A DNA stretch of 64,000 nt from Atherix ibis (GCA_958298945.1 OY282605.1:1573811-1637810), one strand, 5' to 3'. Shown: positions 35,717-47,440, counted from the first letter of the stretch. Numbers and translations: made by a program. The notes: a model not told the origin generated them from the sequence alone.

Positions 35717-36144
35717 CACTATAGAGAAAACTGGGTAGAGCTCTACTAAAAAGACATCTTCTCTACCAGAGCAATTTCTGGTGAATCTCTACCAAACGCT
35801 CTACCATCTGTCCACCCTAACTACCTTGACTACTCTCGAGTAGAGATATACGGTAGGTGACGCAATAATATTTGCCTTGATATTTAGTCATTGAATTAAA
35901 TTAAAACTCGACTGTAGTACGAATAAAAATATTGATTTTAAAATGTCACAACTGACATAAAAAGAGGAAATTCTATCAACTATTTGAGCAAAAACATATG
36001 ATCGGAACACAATTACACTACAGAAAAATCTCGCCTAAAAACTCTCCGTAGAGTTCCTGTAAAGTTCTACACTCTCGCTCTAAATGGAGTTTACACTTAT
36101 CTAGCGAAATTTCTTCCTAACTCTACCACTTGTTCTCTATAGTG
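35717..36144. mobile_element. 428-bp MITE with TA target duplication
   Basis: The left end is CACTATAGAGAAAACTGGGT followed by AGAG, and the inverted right end CACTATAGAGAACAAGTGGT followed by AGAG, about 24 bp with few differences. Both ends are flanked by TA (35715-35716 and 36145-36146). Inside, the motif CTCTAC or its inverse GTAGAG occurs repeatedly near both ends (for example 35736, 35761, 35787 and 36121). There is no coding capacity. The TA flank suggests mobilisation by a Tc1/mariner/pogo-type transposase, which is not identifiable here. Confidence 0.85.
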
Positions 36145-36869
36145 TATATGAGAAAAAGTGCACTGTTTTTTTCCATACCAGTGAAATCGTCAGTTTCTGC
36201 TTTTCTGGTAAATGAACAGCGATTTATTTCTTTAGAAAAAACCAACGATTTATTGAAATCTAGTAAAACCAAAGATTTATTCAAAATATAATTTGGCATC
36301 AATGCAATTTTACGTCATGGACTATTTTATTGTAAGAATGTGTAAAGTTGTCTATGTAATCTAATAAATAGGAAATATAATGAAAACTTGGAATCCAACA
36401 TTCAATAAGTTATAGCGAAGATACAGTCAGATTTGGAAAAAACTCATGTAAAAATTTAGCTAATCGGAAAAGGTTCATCAAGGACAGCCAAGGTAGCCAA
36501 ATTTTTTGTCACACTTATTATAAATGAAAAATTATCTTTCAAAAAAAAAAATTTATTTAACTTTTAAATATATATTTTCTTATAAAAACTTGAATTGCCT
36601 GAAAAAAGAATACCCAATAATTTTGTATATTTTTAATATAAGAACTTCGCATTGTGAACAATCTGGCAATATTGCGAAGTTCCCCTCTACATAGTTTGGG
36701 TATTAGGCCTTTCTAGATGTGCAGTACAAGTTTTAACCTTATCCGTTAACTAAGCGACTTAACAGAATTTTATTAGTAAGGTTAAGTTTTTGTAGTGAGG
36801 TTATGTTTTTATAGTGCGTTATGATAAATTTATCAAAACAAAACTGCAAAAACTATTATGCGGCATATA

Positions 36870-37640
36870 GTGTGTTTGGATGATCGACGATCAAAAGAAA
36901 TCGAACCTCGGTCAAGGAGGTTTTAAACATCGACAACTAATGAAAATATGAAATCTTTGAAGGACTTCTTAAAAAGCACCTATTTTACGAATAATTCTAT
37001 GAAACGCTCAGAAAAAGGGTTCTTCGCATCAGATCGGAAATTGCAGATACTTTGATACTCTACTATGAAAACGCTTCCTGTAATGCATCATCAAGCTTGT
37101 GTCAAAAAAATCGATTCCTGTAGTTCCTCAGCCCCTTTATTAACCTGATCGAAGGCCAGATATGGGGGAAAAATGTGTGTTTGGATGATCGACGAGCAGC
37201 GGAAAACGAATTCCGCTCAAGGAAGTCTTTAACATCAAGAACTAATGAAAATATGAACCCTTTCAAGGACTTTCTTAAAAAAGCGCCTATTTTATGAATA
37301 AGTTCATGAAACGCTTAGAAAAATGGTTCTTTGGGTCAAATCAGATATTGCAGATACTTCGCTTTCGATCAGACATTGCAGATACATCATCGAGCTTATG
37401 TCAAAAAGCTCTATTCCTGTTGTCCTAACGCCCCCCCCCTCTTTTATTTATCTGTCCGAAAGCCGTATGACGTTTTTTTTGTTTCCCAGGATCAAAAAGC
37501 ACTTAGAATGATATTATCTTGGTAGTGTCGATATGAAAAGTGAAAACGACGTTTCCATGACGTACATCTGTCCAAGGTGTAACTACTTTGAACAAAAATA
37601 TTATAAGATTGCCGTATTATTTTGCTGTCACATTGCGTTA
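36870..37640 (+). mobile_element. Two tandem, internally deleted mariner remnants
   Basis: The units at 36871 and 37176 both start TGTGTTTGGATGATCGACGA and continue through AACTAATGAAAATATGAA, an N-terminal region fused straight to a catalytic-domain region (RSDIADT, then IIELMSKSSIPVVLTPP and MTFFLFPRIKKHLE in the second unit). The period is about 305 bp; the first unit lacks the 3' part. The central transposase with the first two catalytic Asp is missing in both. A C9 tract at about 37431 disrupts the PPYSPDL block. Confidence 0.78.
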
Positions 37641-37790
37641 TTTGGCATGAAGGGATAATTTTATATGTAAAGATTTTTTAGCTAACATTTTGGAGTATAT
37701 TTTTTTTGTAGCAACATTTATTTTTTATGGAGTATATTTTTTATGAAAACATTTATTTAAAGGAAAAAAACTCAAAATCAAGGGACTCAC

Positions 37791-37958
37791 CTTCTGGACT
37801 AACAACCGTCCTTGATGTGGCATTTCGTACTTGCCTTCCGCCAACCATCCATTTTATTTCGGCGGGCGGATTCGATGGTGCTGTCGTACATGTCAGAGGA
37901 ACTGGATCACCGACTCTGGCTTCCGATGGACCCGATATGGATACATGTGTTGGAGCAA
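37791..37958 (-). CDS. sns: Sns-like receptor exon, first half of inferred Ig4
   Basis: Both borders are phase 1, with 55 full codons. The acceptor AG lies at 37959-37960 and the donor is GTGAGTCC, one of two exons here that depart from GTAAGT-type donors. The peptide starts FAPTHVSISGPSEARVGD and carries LTCTTAPSNPPAEIKWMVGG, with the first Ig cysteine and core tryptophan. NATS is a potential N-glycosylation sequon. The run GGRQVRNATSRTVVSPE is one of the strings I associate most strongly with Sns. A 140-residue frame on the plus strand here is an antisense shadow. Confidence 0.92.
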
Positions 37959-40693
37959 CTGAAATTAATAACAAGAATAATTTCAAACTTTATTTATTTA
38001 TAAACAAAATTTCACAATTTATTTATCGTTACTGTACTTATATGTGTGTCCAGCTAAAATTTATGCAAAAAATTAAATATTCTTACAAGCGAAACGGACT
38101 TATACCCACCAAACTTAACCCCCCAAAAAAAAAATTAAGAAAATTTTAAGAATTTTTTTTTATAATAATAATATTCATCTATTATTAATTTTCTTTTAGA
38201 ATATATTTTCATCGGCTTCTAAAGAAAATATAAAATTTTTATATTCACAAAAATCTTACAATTGTTTATATGTACATATTTAATAGGGACAACTTTTTTG
38301 TTGGGGGGTAAAAAAAAACTCCTTATCCAAAGTTAAGCATTTAGGGAAATTCTTTGAAAAAATTGGTTTGAATTTTCCAAAAACAAATTCTTTTATGTGA
38401 TATTGTTGGATGGCAGAAAAAAAATCGTCATCAAATAACTTTGAACTTTTTTACAATTTAATATCAACTTTTCGGGTAGAGGGCAGCACATCTTCGTATG
38501 TATGTATGCGCATTTGAATGTATTCATATACCCATTTGCTGATATGAGACATAAGGCATCACGAAGCCTAGCATCTGCCAAATATGGTTGACGTTTGGAT
38601 TTTTGTAGAGTCAGAAAAGTCCATGTGCTGACAAGTACGCAATCAAAGAAACGAAGGCTGAAGGATAACACGATAGAGTAAGAGGCAGGGAGTATGCATA
38701 TACGACAAAGTCTTCCTGTTCCGATACAAGAGAACATGGCATTGCCTTTTCAATAAATAAATAAACAGATAAAATGGCATAAATGGAAGGCAATAAATTT
38801 TTTATGTCCGTACGAAATGTTCTTTAAGGACATGCCAAGATATGCGTACCTCTGTGCGAAAAAACTAGATCCGTACTGAGATGGTCGGAGTGGAAAATGG
38901 AACATCAGAGCACATAAGGATGCTGGATGCTTGATGAACCGTATTAAGTAGAGTTCAAAGAATACCAAAATTGTAGACAATGTCAACTAATACACTTTTT
39001 TTTTTAGATGAAAAGGTCTCCGAGATATTTGCGTATGCGAACGTATATTTGCAAGACAAGACAGTCAGTCGTCAGGTATGTTGGTTCACCTATGGCCGTT
39101 TATTATCTTACATATGATGGTGAGGGAATTAATAGGAGAAGAGAAATGGAAAAGATCCAAATGTGATCGTTGAAACGGCCATAACCAAGATAAGATGCAA
39201 AATAATGTTAACATTAAATAATCGATTCGAAATGCGTACATTCGTTTTTTTTGTTATTTTGTTGTTCATTCCTCCGTTCAATAATTCCACCTGTGCACGT
39301 TCAATTCACCAATCGGAAAACTGTGACCTTCTGCCTCATCAATAATGTTCAATTACCCTTTCTCATACCAGCAGTCTAACTGAATATAAACCAATTGAGA
39401 AAGTGACACTGCTTGTACAGTTTCTGTAATTCACAGGACGAGAAGGAATCGTCATCAAGATAAATTTTCAATAACAGTCTAGAAAAATCCACCCGAAAAC
39501 AGACAGGCTACTTCAATTTCTGTTGCAAGCGTTCGTTGTGATGCTGGGCGTTGATGCCGATGTCAGCGCACGTTATCCTCATTTCGATTCAGTTAGCCTA
39601 ACTGGCGGTTATATTATTTTACGCACGAATTGATGGGAATTTCATTTTTCAGTCTTAAATTACCAAAAAAAAAAGAAAAGGATACTGTAAATATATATCC
39701 TATTTCTATATTTATTGGGTGTGTAATAAAATGTTACCGTTTCACTTCTCTACTCGAAAAATAAAGGCCGCACCTTAACTTAACAAAAGGATTTTCTTTT
39801 TCTATATAAATTTTTTTTTGTACGTATCCTTTCTTTTTGGATAGTAATAGTTAAAAAAAACAATAAAAAATTGAGAAACATTTACATTGCATTTTTTATT
39901 TTAAAGTAGACTTTATATTTTCTTTTACAGTTTTTATTTACTTAAATTTTCATTTAAAAAATAAGGAGTTCCGCTAAGAAGAAAAAAACCTGACGTAAAT
40001 GAAAATTTGAAAATTTTATCTCGAAAAGAATAAGCGACTTTATAGATTTTTACTTTTTCTCTTTTCTCCTAGATGGCATACACTTACCGTTCCGCGATGC
40101 AGTCTTCCTTTTTCGTTTTTTTTTTTTTTACTAACTTTAGAGGAGGATCTTCTTGTCCTTTTTGACTTTTATAAAGAAACCAACACAAGCTTTATAACAA
40201 TTTCCTTTTAAAAAGTAAACTTTTATTTACTGACATGCTCGTTTGATGATTTTTTTTTGTTCGTCTTTTTACAATACGCTAGAGAGTCCAACAAAAACTG
40301 GAAGCTAATATTTACTCCACACTTTAAAGTTGTTTTTTTTTTAAATATTCTGAAAATACAATCTACAATCATATTACCCAACCCATCCTCTACATTCTCT
40401 ATAAAGATCTTTCCTTTCTTTTTAGTATTTTAAAAATTTTTTTTTTATTATTACTTATTACAGCTCTGTGTTTCCTAAATAGGTTCTATGTACTTCATCA
40501 TACACAGCTAGCCCCCTCGATTTGTAAATATATTTATTTTTCTTACTAACATCCCCAATTTTCGAGTACACTTTCTTCTCGTACATTCTGATTTAAATGA
40601 AAATTCATTTGGCGAAAAATAAAAATAAAAATGCCTGTCCTTTTTGTTATTGTTGTTGTTGTTGTTGTTATTGTTGTGGAAAGTTTTACTTAC
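37959..40693 (-). other. 2.7-kb intron between inferred Ig3 and Ig4
   Basis: I see no transposon or coding similarity. There are long T tracts in 39780-40450 and a TTG-rich microsatellite at about 40646-40680 directly next to the upstream exon donor. Small frames at 38393-38986 (-) and 39163-39345 (+) look like chance frames. Confidence 0.7.
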
Positions 40694-40830
40694 ACAATAC
40701 AGTCAAATCGACTTCAACTTTTAATGGAGTCTGAGACATTATATTGCTTGCCTCACACCTGAATCGTGCTTTGTTGTCATTCGCCTCAGCTGTAAACGTG
40801 TAAATATTCTCCGAAAGTCTTCCGGATGTC
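40694..40830 (-). CDS. sns: Sns-like receptor exon, second half of inferred Ig3
   Basis: The exon begins with one base completing the Arg codon of the previous exon and ends in phase 1, with 45 full codons. The acceptor is TATTCCAG and the donor GTAAGTAA. The peptide holds TSGRLSENIYTFTAEA and NDNKARFRCEASNIMSQTPL, giving the second Ig cysteine in ARFRCEASN. Exons 43147-43300 and 40694-40830 total 291 nt, exactly 97 codons for one Ig domain. A long T-rich tract just upstream is the acceptor region, not coding. Confidence 0.92.
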
Positions 40831-43146
40831 CTGGAATAAAGAGAAGAAAAACTTATATTTGTATTCGAAAAAAAAAAAAAAAAAAAATAAAAAAATAATG
40901 AATAAGGAGACAATTGGGGATGAACACTAAATAGTAAATGAAGAAAAGGTGAAAATAGAAGAAAATTCTTAGTGTTGGTGTGAATGAGCAGAACGAGTAG
41001 GAACTGTGTAAACAAATATTACAGGAAACAACAACCTTGTCGAAGGATACCATAGATGGGGAAAAAAAGTAACAAATTAAAAATGAAATGACCGTCTTGA
41101 GAGTACACTATCTCATGGTACCAATCTTGGCCAAATAAAGAGATATGTTTGCTAAGGGCGTTAGTACAGTTAGCTTGACTTCAGGATTCACTTGTTACGC
41201 AAATATCCCACAGTCGAAATTCTATACAATTGTCATCCTTCCCAAGCTCATAGCCCATAGGAAGTTTAGATTTACTCGTTATGACAAACGAGTGAATATA
41301 TAAAGAATTTTTCTTAAACAAACACATCCTTGTCAGGATGACTCTTCATAAACGTAAGGCGACTGAACATTAATAGAAAACAAAGCCAAAGAAAACAATC
41401 ATAATGAAAATATTAATAATAATAATACTAATAATAATAATAAATAATAAGAAAGGGTGGAAGATAAACAGAACGAAAATTAATCATATACTAGCGACTA
41501 CTCTTACTATGGCTATTGTTATATTTTCTCCAAAATAAACTCAAAATTTACCAAATAATATTATCTTTAATTTAGTGTTGTTTTTTTTTTAAATTTTTGT
41601 AACATTTAATTTTTTTTCGCATTGAAAAAAAATGATTTTTTGTTGTTGCTGAAAACAGCTTTCAAGGACCTTTTAGTCTCTTTTTTCCAATACGCAAGCA
41701 ATACGAACTTTTTACTCTCCAATATTTTCTTATTTCTCAGTAAATTACTCGCAAAATATAAATGCACACCCCTCCCCCCATTCATAAATTAAAAAAAGTA
41801 TGAGTCCTTCATATTAATTGCATACTATATTATTATTTCTGATGTTGTTTTTCATATTACTTAAAGGGGTTTTTTTCGTATTCTCTTCGGAATAATTTTA
41901 ATTCTTATTATACTCATTCAAATTTGTAGTTTCTAATGTTTTCCTTCCAGATGTTTTTTTGTTTTTCATTTTATCGCATAGATTATCTTATATGAGCATA
42001 CAATTCAAGTCAAACAATTAATGGCAAACAGAAATAAATTGAATAAAACCAAGAATAATAATGACAATTTCGTCCTAGTGAGAAAATATGGCAAGTTTCT
42101 TTTTACGAATTCTAAGAGAAAAAACCCCATTCTTTTAAGGATCTAGCCGCAATCTTTTATTTTTCGTCCATCTGTGATAACTTATAAAGGGTAACTTTGA
42201 TGGCAAGGGGTAAAAAGAGGGAGGTATGGGTGTTGTCGAGAAGAGGTTAGAAACAAGACACAAAAAAGGAAGCTATTCTGACAATTCGCACAAATAAGGC
42301 TTGCACAATATAAACTTCAAGATGATAAAATACAATCTAGGATGTGAGAATGGTGATAAGGTGGAGGTGAGGTGAACGGTGAATAAGGTGAAGCTGGAAT
42401 TATACAATTAAAATGCACCAAATGATATAAAGAGACACCATTCCAAAAAAGGGAAAATGCCAAAGCAGCCGATTCTGATCCTCACAAGAGTGCTGAAAAT
42501 TTTTACCTGGGGATATGCAGGAAAGGAACAAATTATCTGATAGTTTTGTGAGTAGATAGAAGGCAACATAATTCTGTCGTGTTTATTTACAAGCCTTGTA
42601 GTATGAGGAATTTTTTTATTGACATTGGGGGTAACTGGTGAGCAATGTGACATAGAAGAGTGGATCATCGACAAATAGGCTGTATTAAAAATGTTATAAA
42701 GCTGCCAGATAAATCTGAACGTAAAGCATTTGTTAGCTTTTTTCCGAGGAAATGAATTCTGAATAGAGATTGCTTCTCGCGGTATTTCAATTACGACTGA
42801 ACTTGAGCGAAAGTCCTTTTCGAAGTTGTCATTTTAATCGTTGTCATTATAGTCTGACTCTTGCCCCCATTTTTGTTGACTTTCCGTTGCCTTGCCAAAT
42901 AATTACGACTGAAATATTTAAATGCGGAAAATTTCTATTAGGTGGAATGAAATACAGACTGCATCACCGTCAATGGAAATAATCAAAATAAAAGGAAATT
43001 TTCATGATTTTCCAAAGAATTCTACATTTCTATAGGATCTGATCATTTCTAAGGTCATAAAACTCATATTTTTTTTAATATCAGTTAAATAGATTTTATG
43101 TGGAAAAGGGAAGAAAATTGAAAAAGAAAAATTCAAGCCAACTTAC
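40831..43146 (-). other. 2.3-kb intron between the halves of inferred Ig3
   Basis: This intron contains an A20-type run at 40869-40887 (the polypyrimidine tract on the coding strand), an AAT/ATA microsatellite at 41408-41452 and otherwise no feature I can support. Confidence 0.7.
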
Positions 43147-43300
43147 CGATATGCCATCCGAACTTGTGCTCCATTTTTGTACCAAATTAGCTGTGCTGGC
43201 GGGTTACCGCCACGACTTTTGCACACAAGCTCAACGGTTTGTCCACGACGTAATGTCTCACCTTGTGTATAACCTTCGATGTATGGTGGTCCTGGTGGGT
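43147..43300 (-). CDS. sns: Sns-like receptor exon, first half of inferred Ig3
   Basis: The exon enters in phase 1 (T plus AC gives Tyr) and leaves in phase 2, with 50 full codons. The acceptor is ATTTCAG and the donor GTAAGTTGG. It reads PPGPPYIEGYTQGETLRRG, then VELVCKSRGGNPPAQLIWYK, with the first Ig cysteine and core tryptophan. The proline-rich start after a phase-1 border marks the linker between Ig2 and Ig3. SRGGNPPAQLIWY is typical of nephrin/Sns/Kirre-type Ig domains. A short unrelated frame on the opposite strand is a shadow. Confidence 0.92.
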
Positions 43301-43384
43301 CTGAAATAATAATAATAAAAAATATTTATTAAATTAGTTTATACTTTTTTTTAAATTTTTTATCTGCAACTACAATTGTATTCT

Positions 43385-44790
43385 TGTGCATCATGAAGTA
43401 GGAGTAAACACCCATCGGCGTTTCTTAGATTCGTCTAAAAAGTCTTTACGCCATTGTGTCTTAAGTTTTCGATGAGTGTTTTCAGGGAGGGTAGTACAGG
43501 ACAATTCTCTCAGATTATGATGATAGAATAAACGGGAGGGAAATTTTTGATAGCGGGAAATGCACAGGTCCTGAACAAAGGGAATATTTAGGGCACGACG
43601 TATTATAATGTTATGAACATAAAAGGGGGGCGGGGGCATAAAATATTTTACGGAGGATTTTGGATTGTAAGGCATGGACGCAATAGAAATTGGAACGTTT
43701 CGTTGAACCCCAAAGTTCAATTCCATTAGTCCAAATTGGTTTTGTAATTGTATTGTAGATTAGAAGGTTAGTTTTAATTGTTAGTTTCGAGCGTTTGTCC
43801 AGTAGTCTAAGAAGTTGTAGGTAACGTCTGCTAGCTACAACAATTTTAGTCTAGTATGTGGGTCCCATTTTAATCTCTTGTCCAGGTAAAATCCCATATA
43901 ATGTACTACAACATATGATATTTTGGATTCATGTTTGTATTAAGGTATAAAGGGGTAGATTTCCCTTGACAAAGAGTTCTTCTGTTCATTTACCCTCACT
44001 CTCCACCTCTTAACCATGACTGAAGGCTGTTTATATGGAATTGTAAATTGTTAGGAGCTATGTCAGGAGTTGAATGGGTAGCAAGTATGGCCGTATCGTC
44101 TGCATAAGTAGGAATAATAGTATTAGGATCAGCTGGGATGTCATGGATATAAATATTATATAAAATGGGACCAACGATACTTCCTTGTGGGACTCCGGCT
44201 AAAATAGCATATATTTCCGAGGATCCTGAGTTAATTGCAATTTGGAAGTGACGCTGGGAGAGACTATTTTTAGATATCTCCCAATCTCTTGAAAAAAATT
44301 TGGAGATTGGGAAATATCTAAAAATTCTCCTGGGCAATACTATTTCCTCTCAAGATAGTGGAGTATTCAGATCGGAAGTCAAATTGGTGATCAGGAATAA
44401 TTTTTCTATTAACTAGAACTGGGTAGAGTCGTTTTAATAGAATTTTTTCAAAAATTTAAACAAGCATTGATAAGAGGCTTATAGGTCTAGAGGAGAAAAG
44501 AGAATTAATGGGTTTATTTGGTTTAGGAATTATTTTAATAATAGTAAATTTTCAGAGTAAAGGAAAATAGGTTCTGAGCAGGAAACTATTAAAAATGTGT
44601 GTAATTAAACGTAAAGTTTTTTGGGAATAACCAGGAGCTTTTTTATTAGGAAGGCGCAGAATAGTAGATTTAATTTCTAAGGGCTTAAAATTTTTATTAA
44701 GAAGACTCATAGAAACTGGAAACATTATTTCTTCGATAATTTTGTTAGTATGCGATTTGTCTTCTATATCATCATGTGCAAAAAGTATTT
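43385..44790 (-). mobile_element. Jockey-type LINE reverse transcriptase, decayed
   Basis: On the minus strand, from 44790 down, the blocks appear in order: LEIKSTILRLPNKKAPGYS, IIKIIPKPNKP, SRPISLLSML, FEKILLKRLYPVL, IIPDHQFDFRSEYST, then after a junction SQRHFQIAIN, AGVPQGSIVGPILYNIYIHD, YADDTAIL (catalytic motif intact) and the C-terminal block GIELWGSTKR, then RRALNIPFVQD. The FDRVWH region is missing, with a fold-back at the junction (44266-44325). The frame is broken in several places. It belongs to the same family as the fragment at 8620. Confidence 0.87.
44266..44325. repeat. 23-bp inverted repeat inside the jockey LINE
   Basis: The arms are 44266-44288 and 44303-44325, with 22 of 23 positions paired and a 14-base spacer. 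They sit exactly where about 10-20 residues of the FDRVWH region are expected. Confidence 0.93.
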
Positions 44791-44984
44791 ACTTTTTAAA
44801 AGTAATCAGTGTCTTGGGCATGTTGTGGGCACTACTTAATAGCGGCACAACCTTCATGGCTAATTGGTAATTTTATCTGTTGATCTGTAATGAGTAGGGA
44901 GGAGTAGTCTTGGAAATAAGAGTTGCTGAATCTGAGAAGAAGTCCTACTTCCACTCACTTCGTATTCGAAAAAGAGTAAGCTGA

Positions 44985-45030
44985 GTACCACAGGGTTGCC
45001 ACTTAGGCCGATTGATATTACCAAAAAAAT
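44985..45030 (+). mobile_element. Possible reverse-transcriptase trace
   Basis: The plus strand reads VPQGCHLGRLILP, similar to the GVPQGS-LGPLLF block of non-LTR reverse transcriptases, on the opposite strand to the neighbouring jockey element. Nothing else from a reverse transcriptase could be followed on either side, so this may be chance. Confidence 0.3.
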
Positions 45031-46494
45031 AAATTAACGTTTATCTGAGGCCATTCTGAAGAGGTATGACCTGAAGCCTTTTGGCTACTTGTTTTGTATG
45101 GATTCGTATTGTCAGCTTTCTTAATAAAATTGGTCGGTAGTTGGTGCAAAAAGTCTTAGATTGTTTAATTTTGTATTTAAAAATTTAAATCAGTTAAAAC
45201 GAGGGTTTGAGTTGTTTTTAATTACTGACGTAAGTGGTATCTGTCTTGGTTATTATAAGTACAAAGTTGAACGTCATAAAAATGGCATGAAAGACTGTAT
45301 TGATTACAGAAGACGAAACAAGAGGTAAGAGCAGAATGTCAAGTCCATATTTTGAGAAGTATCCTCACCCAGAATTTTGGAATTGGTTGTTGCTTATTGA
45401 TTGGTCAATGTGTGAAAAGAATTTTTTTTTCTAGTTTTAAGAAGGAATGCATTCGGGGTTGGAGAATTCCATTTTTTTTTGTATGAATTTGATTCGTATT
45501 CGACACATTTATGATAGTGGATTCATTCGATCTGATTTGGGGTTTACCCAGCGGATATAATCAATTAACGTTTGACAGTCTCTATCTCTTACCGACAGAC
45601 TACTGATTGGTTGACTGACAATCGCCAAACGTACAATATCTGATAAGGTATCAGTGGATTGATTTTTTCTGCGACTATGTGTGTGTGGCAGGGGGCGGGG
45701 AGAGGGTTGTGTTCAAGAGCACAACCCCAAATGTAATTAATATTTGAAACGAGCTCAAACAAATTTAATTATAATTTCGATAATATTCGATTGCATTGCG
45801 ACGGGCAAAATAAACTCGATCCAGCTGAGTGGTAATGGTTTGTGTCGATTGGCAGATTCAAGGACATTTTCGTTTTCAAAGGGTTAACAGTAACAGTTCA
45901 ATGGTCCTTAAAAAGTGTAAAAACGAGATGCAGAGAAGATGTTTTGAATTACATTTGCCCACGTCAACAGACTCTGCCGCCGCTATCGTTTTCGTGTGAC
46001 AGCATTTATCGTTGACATTGACATTTGAGTTAGGTGGCAGTAGAGTGGTTGGGTTTCGTTTCGGATAACCAAAAATTGACAGAACGAATTCGTCCGATCC
46101 CATCAGAATTTCAACTACTGACACTAATTAACGTTAAAAGTAACAACAATAAAAAAAAATGATATTCCAACTATTTGTCATCGATTTTGTTGAAATTCTA
46201 TCTCAAAATTTAATTTGTATCTTATTATTTAAGTTTTTTTTGTTATTATTAAAATAACTTTTTTAAAGTTTTTCTTTTTATATAATCATACGAGTAGTTG
46301 GCAGTAAAGTAATGAGAATGTTTTTTTTGGGAAAAAATTGAATTTTCAGTTGTAAAAGTCTTTTAAAATATTTTTGGATTCTAGGTGAACAAAAAAATTC
46401 ATACAGACTTTAATTTGGAGTTTTCCGGGGGGAGGGGGTGGTTGAACCACAGCAGTAGATTTTTCCAACAAAACGACCGTATAACAGGAGGTTA

Positions 46495-46625
46495 TTTAAC
46501 GTGTAGTCCCTTTTTTTCTAAGCCTTTTAAGGACTTCTTTATAAAAACAATTACTTTTTATAAAGAATTCCTTGAAATAATGCCACATTTTCATCAGTTT
46601 TCAAGGTTTCAGACCTCCCTGGACT
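46495..46625 (-). mobile_element. Mariner deletion-derivative trace
   Basis: The minus strand reads LKTDENVALFQ followed by FYKEVLKRLRKKG. The two segments lie far apart in intact mariner transposases (N-terminal linker and catalytic domain). The same fusion with similar bases is found at 58660-58780 and 59400-59520, so this is a short remnant of the same deletion family. Confidence 0.65.
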
Positions 46626-46736
46626 AGGTTGGTATTCCATCGATTCTTGGCCAATCAAATTTCATTGTTATTAATATGGTGGCTACTATTTCTTGAGAGT
46701 TATTTGTTGTTCCAAAAATTTTTTAAATTTATTTTC

Positions 46737-47235
46737 TGCAGTATTTTGGACAAACAAACATTTTTAATTTCTATATTTTCAACAGTATTTTGGACCCATT
46801 ATTGTCTAAATTTAATTTTCTGCAGTATTTTGAACCCACAAACATTTTTAATTTCTATATTTTCTATAGTATTTTGGACCTCTTATTATCTTAATTTAAT
46901 TTTTGCAGTATTTTGGACCCACAAACATTTTTAATTTCTCTATTTTCTACAGTATTTTAGACTTCTTATTGTCGTAATTTAATTTTTGCAGTATTATGGA
47001 CCAACAAGCATTTTTAATTTCTATATTTTCTACAGTAATTTGGACCTCTTATTGTCGTAATTTTATTTTTGCAGTATTTTGGACCTTATTTTCTACAGTA
47101 TTTTGGACCTCTTGCTGTCTAAATTTAATTTTTGCAGTATTTTGGATCTACAAACAGTTTTAATTTCTCTATTTTCTACAGTATTTGGATCTCTTGTTCT
47201 CTTAATTTAATTTTTGCAGTATTTTTGACAAATTT
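46737..47235. repeat. Minisatellite, about 83-bp period, about 6 units
   Basis: Units start with TGCAGTATTTTGGACC at 46737, 46821, 46904, 46987, 47070, 47133 and 47215. Periods are 84, 83, 83, 83, 63 and 82. Each full unit contains a second ACAGTATTTTGGACC half-repeat about 45 bp in, so the unit is itself an old dimer. The 63-bp unit lost about 20 bp (the ACAAACATTTTTAATTTC segment). Confidence 0.93.
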
Positions 47236-47440
47236 TTACTAGTCCAAAATGAGTTTTATGTATTACTAATAAGAGTCTTAGAGGCGCTTTTATTTTTATG
47301 TCAGCGGGTTTTAAAATTCCAAATTTCCAATATCCGACACAACTTATCGTAATGAATTTTTTTCCCCAGTTAGTCGTTTAACGATAAAAAATAATTTCAA
47401 AAATCAAAAAATTTATGATAACAGATTTATGGTAACTTAC

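Larger units (their letters stand above)
34279..37790 (-). other. 3.5-kb intron between the halves of inferred Ig4
   Basis: The intron contains a MITE (35717-36144) and tandem mariner remnants (36870-37640). Bases 34300-35700 show no recognisable gene; there is a C10 run at about 35026-35035. The frames at 34496-34759 (+) and 34684-34947 (-) overlap and resemble nothing I know. Bases 36150-36860 are AT-rich and featureless. Confidence 0.7.
43301..47440 (-). other. 4.1-kb intron between inferred Ig2 and Ig3
   Basis: The intron holds a jockey-type LINE (43385-44790), a possible second reverse-transcriptase trace at 44985, a mariner trace at 46495 and an 83-bp minisatellite (46737-47235). Bases 45480-46140 are less AT-rich than the surroundings, non-repetitive and contain a CAGCTG E-box at 45822; they could be regulatory. 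A G-rich tract lies at 46427-46441. Confidence 0.7.

Noticed and set aside
37727..38149. 140-residue plus-strand frame
   Set aside because: It is the antisense reading of the Ig4 exon at 37791-37958 and its flanks; the minus strand has the Ig motifs and splice sites.
40646..40680. TTG repeat next to an exon as a regulatory element
   Set aside because: A simple trinucleotide microsatellite; nothing in the sequence links it to regulation.
46629..46934. 101-residue hydrophobic repeat protein
   Set aside because: The frame exists because the minisatellite period (84, then 83) is near a multiple of three; it is lost when the period changes and has no other support.
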